From Peribacillus loiseleuriae (lineage in GTDB: Bacteria; Bacillota; Bacilli; Bacillales; DSM-1321): 64,000 nt of DNA. Below the pieces are notes generated by a model, which did no database searches, was not told the origin of the DNA, and worked only from the letters and a program-made list of their open reading frames with translations. Location of the stretch: positions 3,648,059 through 3,712,058 of the forward strand of contig NZ_LFZW01000001.1 in NCBI RefSeq assembly GCF_001183985.1, in the 5' to 3' direction. The position numbers were made by a program, and so were the translations under genes. Numbering within the stretch: position 1 is the stretch's first letter; every line of letters begins with the position of its first letter. Positions 35,028 through 43,178 of this stretch are shown piece after piece.

Positions 35028-35951
35028 TTACTGATTCACTTTATTTGCTTGTCCGTTGTCGGAAATTCTGTTCATAGGTATAGAAGGAATGTCAATGGTC
35101 GTATCCTTGCTATGTTCTGTAAATTCAATAACAGCGTTTTGATGAGTGATTTTGTCCAAATCCCAAGCCATCCCATCAAACTCATTGTACTCCCCGCTTA
35201 CCTTCAAAATACTCTTAGTTTTGCTTGATGGTTGGATCTGTAAGTTTGTAAATTGATTACCACTAGTCTCATTCGGTATAGTTGAATGACTATCCATGTA
35301 TATCATGTTTACACAATCCTCTAAGGATACATTCATAAACCGATTAGCGTTGATCCAGGCATATCCAGAAGCTGGTTTTTCAGCTATTAACTTTACACCC
35401 GTCTCCATTCCAGAAACCTTCACGTTTTCGAAGTTAACGAAAGAAATCTCGTGTTTTTTTCCGCCAGCGTATAAGGAGATTCCTGTCCCCTGGTTACTTT
35501 CAGACCAATTAACGATATTTATATCTTTTACATGTGTTTTATACCAGGTGTTATAATATTTATACTTACCATCTAAGTAAATAACTTCTGAATTAAAATC
35601 TGCATCATTAATGGCTATATAAGCGCCTTCAATTGAAGCATTTTTCTCAAGTTCAAATACCCTGAAGTTTCCCTCAACAATAAACTCTGTTCCATATCCG
35701 GATAGTAACTTAACACCTTGCCTAACAATGATTGGTGATGTAACTCTGTACTTTTTATCATCCAGCATAACGGTTTTTATTTTATTGGCCCTCGATTTAT
35801 CGATAGCAGCTTGAATCTTAACAGAATCATTGGCCCCTTTAAAATCTTCCACGTATATCTTCTCTTTTTGGTCAGTAACAGCATGATTCTGTTGGTAAAA
35901 AACAATAATAACGAACACCATACATAGGAATAAACCGATCACTTTTTTCAT
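35028..35951 (-). CDS. Exported right-handed beta-helix protein
   Basis: A 307-residue protein starting MKKVIGLFLCMVFVIIVF, an uncleaved anchor or signal peptide. A pectate-lyase-like beta-helix follows (DFKGANDSVKIQAAIDKS, GISLYAGGKKHEISFVN, NANRFMNVSLEDCVN). It is homologous to the gene at 33247; compare FRVFELEKNASIEGA with FQVFELQKDASITGG, and NETSGNQFTNLQIQ with YEISGNTFTGIQVQ. It lacks the other protein's C-terminal domains. The ATG at 35951 is favoured by AAGGATG eight bases upstream. It probably acts on or binds surface glycan. Confidence 0.82.
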   Translation of the reverse strand: MKKVIGLFLCMVFVIIVFYQQNHAVTDQKEKIYVEDFKGANDSVKIQAAIDKSRANKIKTVMLDDKKYRVTSPIIVRQGVKLLSGYGTEFIVEGNFRVFELEKNASIEGAYIAINDADFNSEVIYLDGKYKYYNTWYKTHVKDINIVNWSESNQGTGISLYAGGKKHEISFVNFENVKVSGMETGVKLIAEKPASGYAWINANRFMNVSLEDCVNMIYMDSHSTIPNETSGNQFTNLQIQPSSKTKSILKVSGEYNEFDGMAWDLDKITHQNAVIEFTEHSKDTTIDIPSIPMNRISDNGQANKVNQ

Positions 35952-36464
35952 GACATTCATCCTTATTTCGTTTTTTTATTTTATATGAGTGCTCTTTTAC
36001 TTCACCTATACCAAGGAAAATAAAGGTGATAATTTCCGAATACCAAACATCATTGATTCCCCTTAAATAGTTCTTCCGTTGGACTGAACCTTTTTTGTTT
36101 ATGCTGCAATAGTATATCTCTGGCTGGCCACATTGTAGCTGCGCAAAAAGACAGGGAACCAATTCAGTGACTCTATGTCACTACTAATTTTTCGAAAATT
36201 CCGAGTGACGACACAGCCAGTGAAATTATTGATGGATATTGATGCACAGATCGGTTCAAACGGCCGGGGGGCAAGCACCAAATTTAGAAGCAAGAAAAAC
36301 GCTCCTTACTCTTTATATGTCTAATATAATTAATCTCGGCCACTGCCAACATCTCCTTAATCCCTCAAATGCCATAAACACTAATCCCCACCTCTAAATG
36401 TCGGGGTATTCGCCAATTATTCTTGGAAGTTATCAACTATGTTCATATACCCTATGATTCTTGC

Positions 36465-36620
36465 ATGATGTGCATGAATTGAGCGGACAGTTCTTTAACA
36501 AGTTCATCTGCAGTTAGATTGGATTCTTTCTCCCCTTTTTCAAACGCATCTGTTAGTAGTTAAAAAAAATCTTCATTTGTTAGATTCATTGGTTTCATAA
36601 GTATAAACTCCTCTATTAAA
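36465..36620 (-). repeat. Decayed small-ORF repeat, copy 3 (best preserved)
   Basis: After TAGAGGAGTTTATACTT an ATG opens MKPMNLTNEDFF, a single in-frame TAA, then LLTDAFEKGEKESNLTADEL and VKELSAQFMHIMQES, stop. One base change would restore a 48-codon ORF with a good ribosome site. Copies at 3068 and 23775 are more damaged. Copy 1 also preserves the ribosome-site leader (AATAGAGGCGTTTGTTC). Confidence 0.7.
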
Positions 36621-36705
36621 TAATGTCATTTCATCGTCTTATAACTACTAATTGTATTCGGCATTCAAAAAATGCTGTTTATGGCAGTATGTTTTATGAA
36701 TGGAA

Positions 36706-36759
36706 AAAGAGCCTAAATATACAAGAAGCGCATAAAACCTTGCATATTTTAGGCTCTTT
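36706..36759 (-). terminator. Terminator of the copper-amine-oxidase-N-like gene
   Basis: On the minus strand AAAGAGCCTAAAATATGCAAG pairs imperfectly with CTTGTATATTTAGGCTCTTT and is followed by TTCC. It lies about 65 bases beyond the gene. Confidence 0.7.
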
Positions 36760-36823
36760 AATTTTATTCCTTATTGTGTTAAATCTACCCGTTAACACAA
36801 TAAGAAAAACACTTTTGTCTACC

Positions 36824-37672
36824 TTATGGAACTGTATTACTGATAACCGTCAGAAAACCGTTCTTCGAGGCGGTATCAATTAATTGATAAATGGATTGGC
36901 TTGCGGTATCACTAAACAAATACCATTGATCTTCAGTGGCGTCATAAATTAAAACCTCGGGGTGTCCAGGCAAAGTTTCGACTGAATAAGATTGAACTAA
37001 AGAATAGATATCAAAGCGTTTTATACTGTTCCCTTCTTGGTCTAAAAAATCATATTGTCCATTTTTATAATAGTCCCCTGGTGAAACGTAGTGAATCTGC
37101 CACGAGTAATTAGCAGGAGTTTTGACCTTACTACCTTTGTTTTCTACAAAAATATTATAAATAGCTTCGTTATAACCATTTCCTTTGATTTGCTGTACTA
37201 CACCGCCCATAGTCATATGATATTCGGATTGCAATGCTTTTACTTGTACACCATCTATAACTAATGGCTTTGTATCAACCGTTACTGTGGAGTTTTTGTA
37301 ATTGACATTACAGCCAAATGTTTCTGCAAGAAAACGAATCGGAACAAACGTACGATTATTCTTTATATATGGTCTTACATCAAAAAGCGCAGTTTGACCG
37401 TTTTTTACTACTGTATTGCTATTTAGTTTTAATATTACCTGCATATTGCTTTTAGTAATAGTAACTTGGGAATCCGACCAATTGACCTTAGCTCCCAAAT
37501 TTTCACTGATAACACGCAAAGGAACCATTGTACGATTATTCTTAATTTCGGGATTCACATCGGATGCAATAGCAACACCGTCAATTTTTATTTGAATAGC
37601 TGCTGCATAAGTAGGTGACGATGTAATGATTAGAATCAATGCAAGGAAAATTCCTAAGAACACTTTTTTCAT
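36824..37672 (-). CDS. Secreted protein with copper amine oxidase N-terminal-like domain
   Basis: A 282-residue exported protein: signal peptide MKKVFLGIFLALILIITSSPTYA, then a stalk domain of the copper-amine-oxidase-N type. That domain has two copies of the repeated signature (NNRTMVPLRVISENLGAKVNW and NNRTFVPIRFLAETFGCNVNY). A unique C-terminal half of about 150 residues follows, with no cysteine cluster or catalytic motif that I know. Such domains anchor or scaffold secreted proteins at the Gram-positive wall. AAAGGAG precedes the ATG. It is monocistronic. Confidence 0.85.
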   Translation of the reverse strand: MKKVFLGIFLALILIITSSPTYAAAIQIKIDGVAIASDVNPEIKNNRTMVPLRVISENLGAKVNWSDSQVTITKSNMQVILKLNSNTVVKNGQTALFDVRPYIKNNRTFVPIRFLAETFGCNVNYKNSTVTVDTKPLVIDGVQVKALQSEYHMTMGGVVQQIKGNGYNEAIYNIFVENKGSKVKTPANYSWQIHYVSPGDYYKNGQYDFLDQEGNSIKRFDIYSLVQSYSVETLPGHPEVLIYDATEDQWYLFSDTASQSIYQLIDTASKNGFLTVISNTVP

Positions 37673-38214
37673 CTTTTGATAACTCCTTTTTTTAAGTAAA
37701 TATATTACTGTTATACAAATTCAGTAAAGGTTTATGAATTCCCTTCATTCTTCGATATAATTTTTCAGTTCCTATAAGAACTGTCTAGCCTTTATCAGAG
37801 TAATATATCCATTCTTAAGCTAGAAAAACATTTCGCACAACGATCCTGCCCGTTCGTGCAATAAGTACAGCTTTACAAATATGTATAAATATTTGTGTGT
37901 ATACAATTCCTCACTGAGTAATGATTCAAAATGATTACTAAACATATTGCCGAAACATACATCAATTAATCGCCAGATACACTCATTCATTCCATACATA
38001 CTAAAATGATATAAAAAACCTATCGCAAATGGCTTGTTTGTTCTTATATTACATCCTGACACTCCCCCTACTATTTCACCATATGATGTATCCATCCACT
38101 CTACTGTTGAATTTACGAAGAAAGTAAAGATGTTCATGATTCATGTCTATTACACAAGAAATAAGGAAATAATTTCGTAACAGAGCCTATAAAATAAAGG
38201 TGGAGGTGTTATAA
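37673..38214. other. Gap with one doubtful ORF
   Basis: A 105-codon minus-strand frame (37820-38137) is open here, but it has no ribosome site and an unusual composition rich in Cys, Phe and Tyr. I treat it as chance. Nothing else is visible. Confidence 0.4.
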
Positions 38215-38334
38215 ATAAACTATGATGAAACCGGAAATTTCCTTAAAGGGGTAATGTGGGCAATAGCATTCAGTATTCCTTTATGGTTATCATTCTTCGG
38301 CTGGATGAAAATCCTTATCCAATTATTATTCTAA
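38215..38334 (+). CDS. 39-residue membrane peptide, start codon ATA
   Basis: Behind GGTGGAGG, at normal spacing, the frame begins with ATA and reads NYDETGNFLKGVMWAIAFSI then PLWLSFFGWMKILIQLLF, stop. It is a short soluble head and one long hydrophobic helix, like many small Bacillus membrane peptides. ATA is a very poor start, so the gene may have lost its ATG by one base change. Alternatively, translation may begin at the internal ATG that opens MWAIAFSI. Confidence 0.4.
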   Translation: MNYDETGNFLKGVMWAIAFSIPLWLSFFGWMKILIQLLF

Positions 38335-38504
38335 GAGCTGTTTTGACCTATAAAAACAATCTAGGACCATAATCACAATTAGAATTTTCATCAACGTTAC
38401 ATTTCCCCCTAAAATTATCATTATTTTCATCAATATAGGTATTTAGACCCTTAATCAATTCTCTCATTTCCGCTATCTTAGTTAATGGACAGCATAAATC
38501 GTAC

Positions 38505-38590
38505 GAAACGGCAAAATCATTGAAAAATGATGACGCAAAGCTTTAGGGACTAAAGTTATAGATAATAACTATGTCAGCCAGCTTCCGAAT
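38505..38590 (+). ncRNA. c-di-GMP-I riboswitch (GEMM)
   Basis: The conserved core is present in order: a hairpin ATCATT-GAAA-AATGAT with the GNRA loop, then GACGCAAAGC, AGGGACTAAAG, a second hairpin AGTTAT/ATAACT and ATGTCAGCCAGCTTCCG closing the outer stem with CGGCAA. This matches GEMM-I aptamers of Bacillus, which bind cyclic di-GMP. It lies about 45 bases before the 55-residue ORF at 38633, with no clear terminator between aptamer and ORF, so control of translation initiation or folding is more likely. Confidence 0.85.
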
Positions 38591-38632
38591 ACGGACCTCC
38601 TACGGTTTATGAAGAAAAGAGGAGGAAATACT

Positions 38633-38800
38633 ATGGTGAAAAATTATTTAAAAATGAAATACTATATTCATGTATTCTTACAAAAGTATAATGAAGCTCT
38701 TGTGGATGATGCACTTAGTAGCAGTCTGAAATCAAAGTTAAAATCCATAGCAAACCATCATGAGCAAAAAGCAATGATTCTAAGATCAAAACTAAATTAA
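38633..38800 (+). CDS. Small protein under c-di-GMP riboswitch
   Basis: A 55-residue basic, helical protein (MVKNYLKMKYYIHVFLQKY, then SLKSKLKSIANHHEQKAM) with an excellent AGAGGAGG site. It is not recognised. The leader is a c-di-GMP-I aptamer, so expression should follow the motile-to-sessile signal. This fits its place between secreted surface proteins and polysaccharide loci. A strong terminator follows within ten bases, so it is the only gene of the transcript. An upstream ATG eight codons earlier would include the ribosome site and is rejected. Confidence 0.7.
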   Translation: MVKNYLKMKYYIHVFLQKYNEALVDDALSSSLKSKLKSIANHHEQKAMILRSKLN

Positions 38801-38808
38801 ACATGAAG

Positions 38809-38836
38809 AGTTGTTTGGGAAACCAAACAGCTTTTT
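38809..38836 (+). terminator. Terminator of the riboswitch-controlled gene
   Basis: GTTGTTTGG and CCAAACAGC pair around GGAAA and are followed by TTTTTT. This is a textbook intrinsic terminator. Confidence 0.92.
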
Positions 38837-38916
38837 TCTGTTAAATATCGAAATATTCCAACTACAAGTAGTGCGTTTACTCAATGTTGTAGATTATAAA
38901 GAAAGAGCGATTTACT

Positions 38917-39075
38917 TTATCCCTTGTTTTGTTCTTGCAATAATTGTTTGCTCTTATTTATATGTGCATTAAGAACTTTCTGTATTTCCTCTGATTTATC
39001 AATAGAATGCACATTTTGCTTAATATATCTCACCGTTTTCTTTATCGACTTTAGTAATTTATTAAAAATGTTCAA
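38917..39075 (-). CDS. Small basic protein, 52 residues
   Basis: Behind TAGGAGGAG, at proper spacing, a TTG opens a 52-codon frame: NIFNKLLKSIKKTVRYIKQN, then a helical Lys/Gln/Glu-rich end (EIQKVLNAHINKSKQLLQEQ). I do not recognise it. It has no membrane segment. It is convergent with the riboswitch gene and shares the intergenic terminator. The ribosome site is the main evidence. Confidence 0.5.
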   Translation of the reverse strand: MNIFNKLLKSIKKTVRYIKQNVHSIDKSEEIQKVLNAHINKSKQLLQEQNKG

Positions 39076-39617
39076 ATAATAATCTCCTCCTACAGATGGA
39101 ACTGCCTCTTTATGTAGATTTCGAAATATCCCGATTTGGGCAACTAAACTGTTCCCTATAAAATATGATAAAAATTTGTCTTAAGCCCTCCAAAAAGCAT
39201 TCATAGCTTTAAATAGGAAGCAATTTTGACAAACTTCAACATATACCCTGTGATGGCACGAAAAAAATGTTCTTCTCACAATAAATAACAAAAATCTTGC
39301 AGAAAAAATTCACTGCAAGACTATTTCATCATTAATCACTTTCGCGCTTTAAAGGGCGCGGTACAGGCACTGGATTTTCAAACACAAAAGACAATCGACC
39401 TAATCAGTGGCTGCTGAAAAAGTAATTCTTTTTAAAAGTTATAAAGATTTTCATCAATATACAGATAATAAAATAAGACAACGACCAATTAGGATCAAAA
39501 TTTAGTAAGAACTCATTTGTTGCTGCACAGCACAATTCTAATTACAAATATTCCCATAAGATTTGTTGGCAAACACAGGAAAACACTCTGTGAAGCGTTG
39601 TTGTGAAACAAGAAAAT

Positions 39618-39638
39618 TCGGGTGGTGACAGGCACCCA
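39618..39638. repeat. REP-like short palindromic repeat
   Basis: GGGTGGTGACAGGCACCC is an imperfect palindrome built on GGTGACAGGCACC. Degenerate relatives occur at 12979, 13729, 21130, 22944, 23684, 36202, 42610 and 42659, all between genes. Confidence 0.6.
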
Positions 39639-39743
39639 AAATTAATTGAACCCCCATAGGCCAAGTCCGCGACTTCATTCTTCTCTGGCAATCAAAAATT
39701 TTGCGGTATAGTTTCTGGCAGAATCAGAACTAAGGCACAACTT

Positions 39744-39778
39744 CCGATTGTCCCCTATAAGAACCGTCCCCTTGCTTC
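39744..39778. repeat. Dispersed 35-bp repeat (inverted partner at 4417)
   Basis: This is the reverse complement of 4417-4451 with a single difference. It ends AAGAACCGTCCCCTTGCTTC. The two copies are 35 kb apart in opposite orientation. Confidence 0.75.
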
Positions 39779-39840
39779 TAACAAGCACTCCAATTAAGAA
39801 AAGGCTTGGATATAACATGGTACTATTTCCTAAATAATTT

Positions 39841-41139
39841 TCAGGTTAATCTAAAATCAAAATCATCTGGTCTAAACTTATTTCGGGCTAATTCATAAAA
39901 ATAATTCATTCTTATAGCAATACACTGAATTAATGCTTCTTTATTTTGCTTACCATCCCAAACCTTTTTCCCAAGTTTAGCGATCCCGTAACCAACCCTT
40001 GCAGCAATTAATATTCCGGTTGGATCTGGAATTAAAGCATCCATTATAGTATCCGTTGCAAAATCGACCAATATATCTAAACCTAACCCTAGCGCTGAAA
40101 ACGCGAGTAACTCTGCGGTAGCTACCATCAGCATTGTTTGTAAATCTTTCTTTGCCTCTTCTTGAGACTTCCCTTTTCTAACTTCCCATATATATCGTAA
40201 TAAACTCCCAGTTACTGTGATTATAAAAAAGGACCCGTTAATAGCCACCATTTCTGTAAAGAAGTGATCTAGCATACTTGGTGTAAAATCAGCAAAAAAT
40301 CCATCCATAGATATTCGTGTCAGATAACCAACTGCTGATAAGCCACCTCCGAATAAAGCCGTTGCAATTCCTGTTTTAACCAATTCTTCTCTCTTTCTGT
40401 GCCACGGTCTCGGATCATTTTTTAACCGATACCATTCGATTAACATTCTAATAGAAGAATATAAAGCCATTGAACTCCCCACTGAAAGTGCACCTTTTTT
40501 TATCAATCCCAATGTAATCAAATCTTCATTATAATTAACGGTTAATTCGAACTTCTCATCCATTGTCAATGAATATTTAAAATATTCCGGATCTGTAGCA
40601 TTTTGTGTATTCCCACCATGTAAAAATTCTCTATGACCTTCCTCTGTCGCAAACAGTATATTATCAGGATTTGCAGCTAGATCGATATTATCGGGATTAT
40701 TTTTGACAAGTTTCATATGATGGCCTTGAATACCCGAAATTGGATATTTTTCACCCGATTGCCATTCTAAAATCAGGTTCCTTTCCTCTTCTGAGAAAGG
40801 AACAACTTCCCCCTTGTCATTAACATAGACTAATACATTTTCAGGTGCATTAATTTCATCATGGGCAAAAAACTTATATTCTGCCCACTCTCGTTGAACG
40901 CCTAAACTCCTAGCTGTATGAATACTTGTGATACTATTATTGGCAAAGCTTTCTTTTAAAGCTTGAAATTGTGCAGTAGCATTTTCCTTATACTCTAAAA
41001 ATTCTAACTCCCTTGGTTCAGAAATAAATTCATCAACCATCCAACTAGTTGAAATATAACTTAATGCGATTCCTTCCCCATACCGTTTAGAAGAATGAAA
41101 ACAATCATTATTAGGCAGTTTACGTGTCTTAATGCTCAC
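39841..41139 (-). CDS. HNH-motif protein with C-terminal membrane region
   Basis: A 432-residue protein I do not recognise as a whole. Residues 1-130 are soluble. Residues 136-178 form an HNH-type nuclease motif (GIQGHHMKLVKNNPDN, then NPDNILFATEEGHREFLHGG) with the His pair, Asn and the last His in place. After that come at least four hydrophobic segments (about 209-233, 255-275, 296-318, 337-362) and a basic tail. A nuclease motif fused to a membrane domain is a plan seen in conflict and effector proteins. The start is GTG at 41139, behind AAAGGGG; a TTG three codons earlier touches that site. It begins one base after the stop of the coiled-coil gene. Confidence 0.7.
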   Translation of the reverse strand: MSIKTRKLPNNDCFHSSKRYGEGIALSYISTSWMVDEFISEPRELEFLEYKENATAQFQALKESFANNSITSIHTARSLGVQREWAEYKFFAHDEINAPENVLVYVNDKGEVVPFSEEERNLILEWQSGEKYPISGIQGHHMKLVKNNPDNIDLAANPDNILFATEEGHREFLHGGNTQNATDPEYFKYSLTMDEKFELTVNYNEDLITLGLIKKGALSVGSSMALYSSIRMLIEWYRLKNDPRPWHRKREELVKTGIATALFGGGLSAVGYLTRISMDGFFADFTPSMLDHFFTEMVAINGSFFIITVTGSLLRYIWEVRKGKSQEEAKKDLQTMLMVATAELLAFSALGLGLDILVDFATDTIMDALIPDPTGILIAARVGYGIAKLGKKVWDGKQNKEALIQCIAIRMNYFYELARNKFRPDDFDFRLT

Positions 41140-41140
41140 A

Positions 41141-42346
41141 TCAACCAATCCCCTTTATTTGTTCATTTACCATCTTTTCTGTGAAGGTTGGTTTTACATT
41201 CAGATCTAGTTTAGAGAAAATTTCGGAGTAAGCTGACTGGAAGTAGATTTGTGTCGAAGAATATAAATATTTCGAATCCCATCCACCTAACTTCGAAACA
41301 AGCTTATGTATATTTTCGCCTTTCTTGTAAGATTTATCATTATTCTGAAAATCATTATATGCAATTTGAATAGAATCAATAGCATTTAAATTGTACTCTT
41401 TTATTCTACTCTCATCATTCTCAACAGTAGAGAAATATTGAATTAACATCTTGGATACTTCATTATATCTGTCATTTAAATCAGGATAATTTGCAATAAA
41501 TGCTTTATCTACCTGATTATCCAGTTGTTCTATCTCATTAATTTCCTCATCTGTTAAGTTTTTTCTATAAGTTAATTTACTTACTTTTATTTGAAGTTCT
41601 TCAATCGTTTCTTTAATTTTGGATAAGCGTTTACTTTCTATATCATTCATATATTGATTACCGAGTTTGAGAGAGTGATTTTTAATTTCCTCTGCGAACT
41701 CCCAGTCCTCCACTCTACAATTATCTAAGTACACCCTAGTTGTGCGATTATACCGTTCAATTGCTTGTCTTTTAATGACCGGACTTTTTGAATCTATTAA
41801 GAAAAGAATATTTTCTTTATAGAGATTCATTAAGTGTTTGCTACTTGGATATTTATTTAAAGCAGATTCGAGCATTGCAACACATTTCGCTGGACTATTT
41901 TTATATTTTTTTATAGCATGAATCCATTTATCAATCTCGTTTAATTCTTCATTTATGTAAAAATCTAATTTTGATGTTATTTCTTCTTGAGTTTCATCTA
42001 ACCTTTCAACTATATTCTGCATAATATTTCTTTCAATTGATTTAAATTCACTTTGATATTTTACTAATAGATCATTAAAACTACTCTTCTGCGAAATAAT
42101 ATTATCAGTAAACAGTTGTTTTGTATGTTGTTCAAGTTCTTCACTAAATTTTGATATTTCTTCTTCAAAAAACTGATTATTTCCATTTATAAGTTCCTTT
42201 ATTTTTTTTGTATTTATTTCTTGGATTTGTATGATATCATTCATTATTTTCTGTGGTGTATCCTTTTTTAATAACAAAATTTGAAAATATAATACTGAAA
42301 TACCTAAAATCGATATTACTGAAGTAATAAGAAGCGCCCATTCCAT
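41141..42346 (-). CDS. Membrane-anchored coiled-coil protein, unknown function
   Basis: A 401-residue protein with one N-terminal membrane segment (MEWALLITSVISILGISVLY). A long charged helical region follows, with heptad-like spacing from about residue 30 to 150 (ISKFSEELEQHTKQLF) and another near 230-270 (IKETIEELQIKVSKL). There is no nucleotide-binding or catalytic motif. AGGTGAT precedes the ATG. It is stop-to-start coupled to the HNH gene downstream, so the two products probably form one membrane complex, with this one as sensor or scaffold. That role is inference from layout only. Confidence 0.65.
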   Translation of the reverse strand: MEWALLITSVISILGISVLYFQILLLKKDTPQKIMNDIIQIQEINTKKIKELINGNNQFFEEEISKFSEELEQHTKQLFTDNIISQKSSFNDLLVKYQSEFKSIERNIMQNIVERLDETQEEITSKLDFYINEELNEIDKWIHAIKKYKNSPAKCVAMLESALNKYPSSKHLMNLYKENILFLIDSKSPVIKRQAIERYNRTTRVYLDNCRVEDWEFAEEIKNHSLKLGNQYMNDIESKRLSKIKETIEELQIKVSKLTYRKNLTDEEINEIEQLDNQVDKAFIANYPDLNDRYNEVSKMLIQYFSTVENDESRIKEYNLNAIDSIQIAYNDFQNNDKSYKKGENIHKLVSKLGGWDSKYLYSSTQIYFQSAYSEIFSKLDLNVKPTFTEKMVNEQIKGIG

Positions 42347-43130
42347 CTATTAATCACCTCTAATTTATTATTTACCTTCTTTTTCATACACTACTAAAGG
42401 GGCTGGGGGCAGTATTTATAGGAGGAACTCCACAAATAGACCGTTATCATAAAATCCTCTTCTTAAAATTCGGTGTGTTCGATTACGAAGTGCGAAATGT
42501 GAGTTAAATGGCATATATTCCAGCTTTTTAGAAAACAATAAGAAAGGAGAGTTAGCTACCATGTTACACTCTCCTTTCCTCAAATCTATGAATCTTTCGA
42601 TAAATTTCGAGCGGCGACAGTGCACGCAAAGTTTCTACCAATTACTTTCTCGCTTTAAAGGTGTGGGGGGCAGACACCAGGAATTTCTTGTTAAACTATA
42701 ACCAAGTCACAAAAGACACCCTGCAATTCTTTCAGGTTTTACAAACGTATCTCAATCAATCCGTTAGTTCCTTTAAGAAAGAATTACGTTTAAAAGAAAG
42801 AAGAAATCGAAAGCAGAGCCGTCGTTTGGAACAGTCACCATGGTTAAAAAAGAAAAACGGAAAAAGTTACACAGATAAGTATAAATGTAAAAAAAAAAGG
42901 GAATTGTATCTATTGAAACCATGTTCTCCTTTTTCAATATTTATTATGGTGAAATTATACTTATTTTTAACTATTCTTGAATTTGGGTCTACATATCCCG
43001 CCAAGGATCTCAAATACAATCTGCATCTCCTTCAGACGGAAGCCGTTTATACAAATTCTATTGTCCCCTACCCTTAATAGCTCATCTAGTGTGAGGTAAC
43101 GCTAGGCGCGGCTGGTCCTCGCACGTAATA
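42347..43130. other. Gap with repeats and possible gene relic
   Basis: Two degenerate REP-like motifs occur at 42610-42628 and 42659-42681. A plus-strand frame to 43077 contains a basic, helical stretch (SSFKKELRLKERRNRKQS) that could be a decayed transposase or other fragment, but it has no ribosome site. I annotate no gene. Confidence 0.4.
42542..42578. terminator. Hairpin, probable terminator
   Basis: GAAAGGAGAGT and ACTCTCCTTTC are exact 11-bp complements around a 15-base loop. It lies upstream of the coiled-coil gene and may insulate it from transcription entering from either side. Confidence 0.55.
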
Positions 43131-43155
43131 AGCCTGCCCTTTATCAGGTCAGGCT
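43131..43155 (-). terminator. Terminator of the second polysaccharide locus
   Basis: On the minus strand AGCCTGACCT pairs with AGGGCAGGCT, followed by TATTACG. It lies 24 bases after the rmlB stop and ends the long minus-strand locus. Confidence 0.7.
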
Positions 43156-43178
43156 AAAAATAATTACTTAGTAATATA

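Larger units (their letters stand above)
35961..36823. other. Gap with relics
   Basis: No intact gene is seen. It holds short degenerate repeats near 36202-36220 (GAGTGACGACACAGCCAG) and 36260-36282 (GGCCGGGGGGCAAGCACCA), decayed small-ORF copy 3 and the terminator of the next minus-strand gene. A further small inverted repeat (TTGTGTTAA/TTAACACAA) is at about 36775-36803. Confidence 0.5.
39076..39840. other. Gap of about 760 bases with repeats
   Basis: No gene is seen. It has a hairpin TCTTGCAG/CTGCAAGA at 39295-39320, the palindromic GGGTGGTGACAGGCACCC at 39620-39637, a related GTACAGGCAC near 39361 and the 35-bp repeat at 39744-39778. Confidence 0.5.

Noticed and set aside
37820-38137. 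105-codon minus-strand ORF
   Set aside because: No ribosome site, unusual composition and no recognisable feature. Probably chance.
42661-43077. 138-codon plus-strand ORF with basic stretch
   Set aside because: It starts inside a REP-like repeat and lacks a ribosome site. It could hide a transposase relic, but I cannot support that.
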